From Candidatus Kapaibacterium sp. (GTDB taxonomy: Bacteria; Bacteroidota; Ignavibacteria; Kapaibacteriales; UBA961), in assembly GCA_023259575.1 (NCBI GenBank), contig JALRHN010000090.1:1-8349 (forward strand): a stretch of DNA of 8,349 bases. Direction: 5' to 3'. Numbering within the stretch: the stretch's first letter is position 1; the number at the start of each line of letters is the position of its first letter. Positions 7,325 through 8,349 of the stretch are shown piece by piece. Both the position numbers and the translations under genes were made by a program. Below the pieces are notes generated by a model. It was given only the letters and a program-made list of their open reading frames with translations, ran no database searches and was not told where the DNA came from.

Positions 7325-8016
7325 TGATTACTAAAGAAAAAGTTATTGTTTTAATGAGTGGTGGAATGGATTCTACTGTCTGTGCTGCTATTGCACATTC
7401 TGAGTTATATGATATCCATGCTTTACACATAAATTATGGACAAAAAACCGAATCAAGGGAAGAACAATCCTTTAATGATATTTGTAGCTATTATTCAATT
7501 GATAAACGCTTACATGTTGATATAGGTTATTTAAAGCATATTGGTGGGAGTTCTCTATTAGATACTTCTATACAGATAAGCAAAGCAGATTTACACTCTA
7601 AAGAAATTCCTAATAGTTATGTGCCATTTAGGAATGCAAATATGCTTTGTATAGCTGTCAGCTGGGCAGAGGTAATTAAAGCCACAAAAATATATATTGG
7701 TGCTGTTCAAGAAGATAGTAGTGGTTATCCTGACTGCAGAAAAGAATTTTTTGATGCCTTCCAATTGATGATACATAAGGGTACTAAGCCTGATACTCAT
7801 ATTCAGATTATTACTCCATTATTACATATGTCTAAAAAAGAAATTATTCAGACTGGTAATCATCTTAATGCGCCTTTACATCTTACATGGAGTTGTTATG
7901 GTTCTGAAGATAAAGCTTGTGGCATCTGTGATTCATGCGCTTTAAGATTAAGAGGATTTGCCCAGGCCGAATGCATAGACCCAATCGAATATGCTAATAT
8001 TCCTAACTATATATAA
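7324..8016 (+). CDS. queC: 7-cyano-7-deazaguanine (preQ0) synthase
   Basis: ATP-dependent amidation and dehydration of 7-carboxy-7-deazaguanine with ammonia to preQ0, the precursor of queuosine in tRNA anticodons; cytoplasmic. The 230 residues match the family length. SGGMDS (12-17) is the PP-loop ATP motif, followed by HINYGQKT near 35-42, VPFRNANML near 100-108 and EDSSGYPDCR near 130-139. The C-terminal zinc site is formed by four cysteines, Cys191, Cys199, Cys202 and Cys205, in the SC...CGICDSC pattern. I chose the ATG at 7324, which overlaps the nadD stop as TGATG. The in-frame TTG one codon earlier is a less likely start. Other queuosine genes (folE-like, queD, queE, queF) are not in the window. 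It is the last gene of the plus-strand operon and is followed by a hairpin terminator. Confidence 0.96.
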   Translation: MITKEKVIVLMSGGMDSTVCAAIAHSELYDIHALHINYGQKTESREEQSFNDICSYYSIDKRLHVDIGYLKHIGGSSLLDTSIQISKADLHSKEIPNSYVPFRNANMLCIAVSWAEVIKATKIYIGAVQEDSSGYPDCRKEFFDAFQLMIHKGTKPDTHIQIITPLLHMSKKEIIQTGNHLNAPLHLTWSCYGSEDKACGICDSCALRLRGFAQAECIDPIEYANIPNYI

Positions 8017-8017
8017 A

Positions 8018-8053
8018 AACCGTTTTACAACTAATTCTAGCTATAAAACGGTT
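8018..8053. terminator. Bidirectional hairpin terminator between convergent genes
   Basis: A perfect 10-base inverted repeat, AACCGTTTTA (8018-8027) and TAAAACGGTT (8044-8053), has a 16-base loop. It starts just after the queC stop. On the plus strand it is followed by ATTTATAAT, a weak U-rich tail. On the minus strand the stem runs into TTTTTATATA, a better U-tract, so it can also end the minus-strand gene whose stop lies at 8080-8082. Only three to four G-C pairs support the stem, as is common in AT-rich genomes. Confidence 0.75.
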
Positions 8054-8079
8054 ATTTATAATCTACTATGCAGATAAAT

Positions 8080-8349
8080 TTAATGTTGAACTATTAAAGG
8101 CAGAGAAATAACTGACATTCCAGTTCTTAAAATTACGGAATAATGTCCGGAAGATAGATTCTGTGAAATAGTATTAATTGTCTGATATTGAGGTCCTGCA
8201 GATAAAAAACCAAGATATTGTTTGCTTACTTGATTACCCAATGCATCAATAATTGAATATTCAACTTCAGATGCCTGCTCAAGAACAAAGCTAAGTGTTC
8301 CAATACCAATTAATGGGTTTGGAGCGATAATGGGATTTATAAAAATCTG
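8080..8349 (-). CDS. 3' end of a probable T9SS-exported protein (C-terminal sorting domain; gene cut by the right edge)
   Basis: An open frame of 89 codons enters from the right edge and ends at the TAA at 8080-8082. The translation has the plan of a type A T9SS C-terminal sorting domain: an APNPL opening (residues 9-13 of the visible part), SFVLEQASEVEYSIIDALGNQV (a beta-strand pair ending in the D-x-x-G-x-x-V turn), FLSAGPQYQTIN (the LxAG turn), NLSSGHYSVILRTG (the LxxGxYxxxL strand) and a short last strand ending in IVQH. Such domains direct proteins across the outer membrane and are then removed, often with attachment to the surface. The usual terminal Lys-rich strand (KxxVxK) is weak here. 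What the passenger domain does cannot be told, because it lies outside the window. The gene converges on queC and shares its terminator. Confidence 0.75.
   Translation of the reverse strand, partial: QIFINPIIAPNPLIGIGTLSFVLEQASEVEYSIIDALGNQVSKQYLGFLSAGPQYQTINTISQNLSSGHYSVILRTGMSVISLPLIVQH

Noticed and set aside
7209..7430. A 73-codon minus-strand open frame across the nadD-queC junction
   Set aside because: It is antisense to two well-supported genes, shows no family motif and has no plausible promoter.
7591..7800. A 69-codon minus-strand open frame
   Set aside because: It is antisense inside queC, over conserved QueC motifs on the other strand, and has no motif of its own.
1..8349. A CRISPR array, transposon, prophage, tRNA or defence/toxin system
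   Set aside because: I found no regularly spaced repeats, no transposase or integrase motifs, no tRNA-like cloverleaf and no toxin-antitoxin pair. Nearly all bases are accounted for by housekeeping genes.

Overview
The window is AT-rich (roughly one third G+C by eye) and comes from a bacterium, most likely of the Bacteroidota or a nearby FCB-group lineage. Three things point there. The genes have almost no Shine-Dalgarno sequences. The shared upstream region carries exact matches to the Bacteroidota -7 element TAnnTTTG on both strands. The convergent gene at the right edge ends in what looks like a type IX secretion (T9SS) C-terminal sorting domain. An Lnt gene implies a lipoprotein-bearing, probably diderm cell. 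I cannot assign a genus.

Left half (1-3431, all minus strand). Three co-directional genes with short gaps, read right to left: a HisC-family aminotransferase, 4-hydroxyphenylpyruvate dioxygenase (hpd) and a hexameric-type glutamate dehydrogenase whose C-terminus lies beyond the left edge. Read together they form a tyrosine-degradation module. The aminotransferase would convert tyrosine to 4-hydroxyphenylpyruvate with 2-oxoglutarate as acceptor, Hpd would make homogentisate, and the dehydrogenase would turn the glutamate back into 2-oxoglutarate and ammonia. The later homogentisate enzymes are not in the window.

Middle (3432-3625). A 194-bp divergent intergenic region with a candidate promoter facing each way and small nested inverted repeats between them.

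Right half (3626-8016, all plus strand). A tightly packed five-gene operon: a divergent MqnA/MqnD-family (futalosine menaquinone pathway type) protein, phosphatidylserine decarboxylase (psd), apolipoprotein N-acyltransferase (lnt), nicotinate-nucleotide adenylyltransferase (nadD) and 7-cyano-7-deazaguanine synthase (queC). Spacings are 2 bp, 5 bp, a 4-base ATGA overlap and a 1-base TGATG overlap, so translational coupling is likely. The operon mixes envelope, cofactor and tRNA-modification functions.

Right edge (8017-8349). A bidirectional hairpin terminator separates queC from the 3' end of a minus-strand gene for a probable T9SS-exported protein.

Most of the window is ordinary metabolism. 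I see no mobile element, CRISPR array, RNA gene or defence system. The least ordinary items are the divergent MqnA-like protein, the tyrosine-degradation reading of a gene that would normally be labelled hisC, and the animal-like sequence of the glutamate dehydrogenase.
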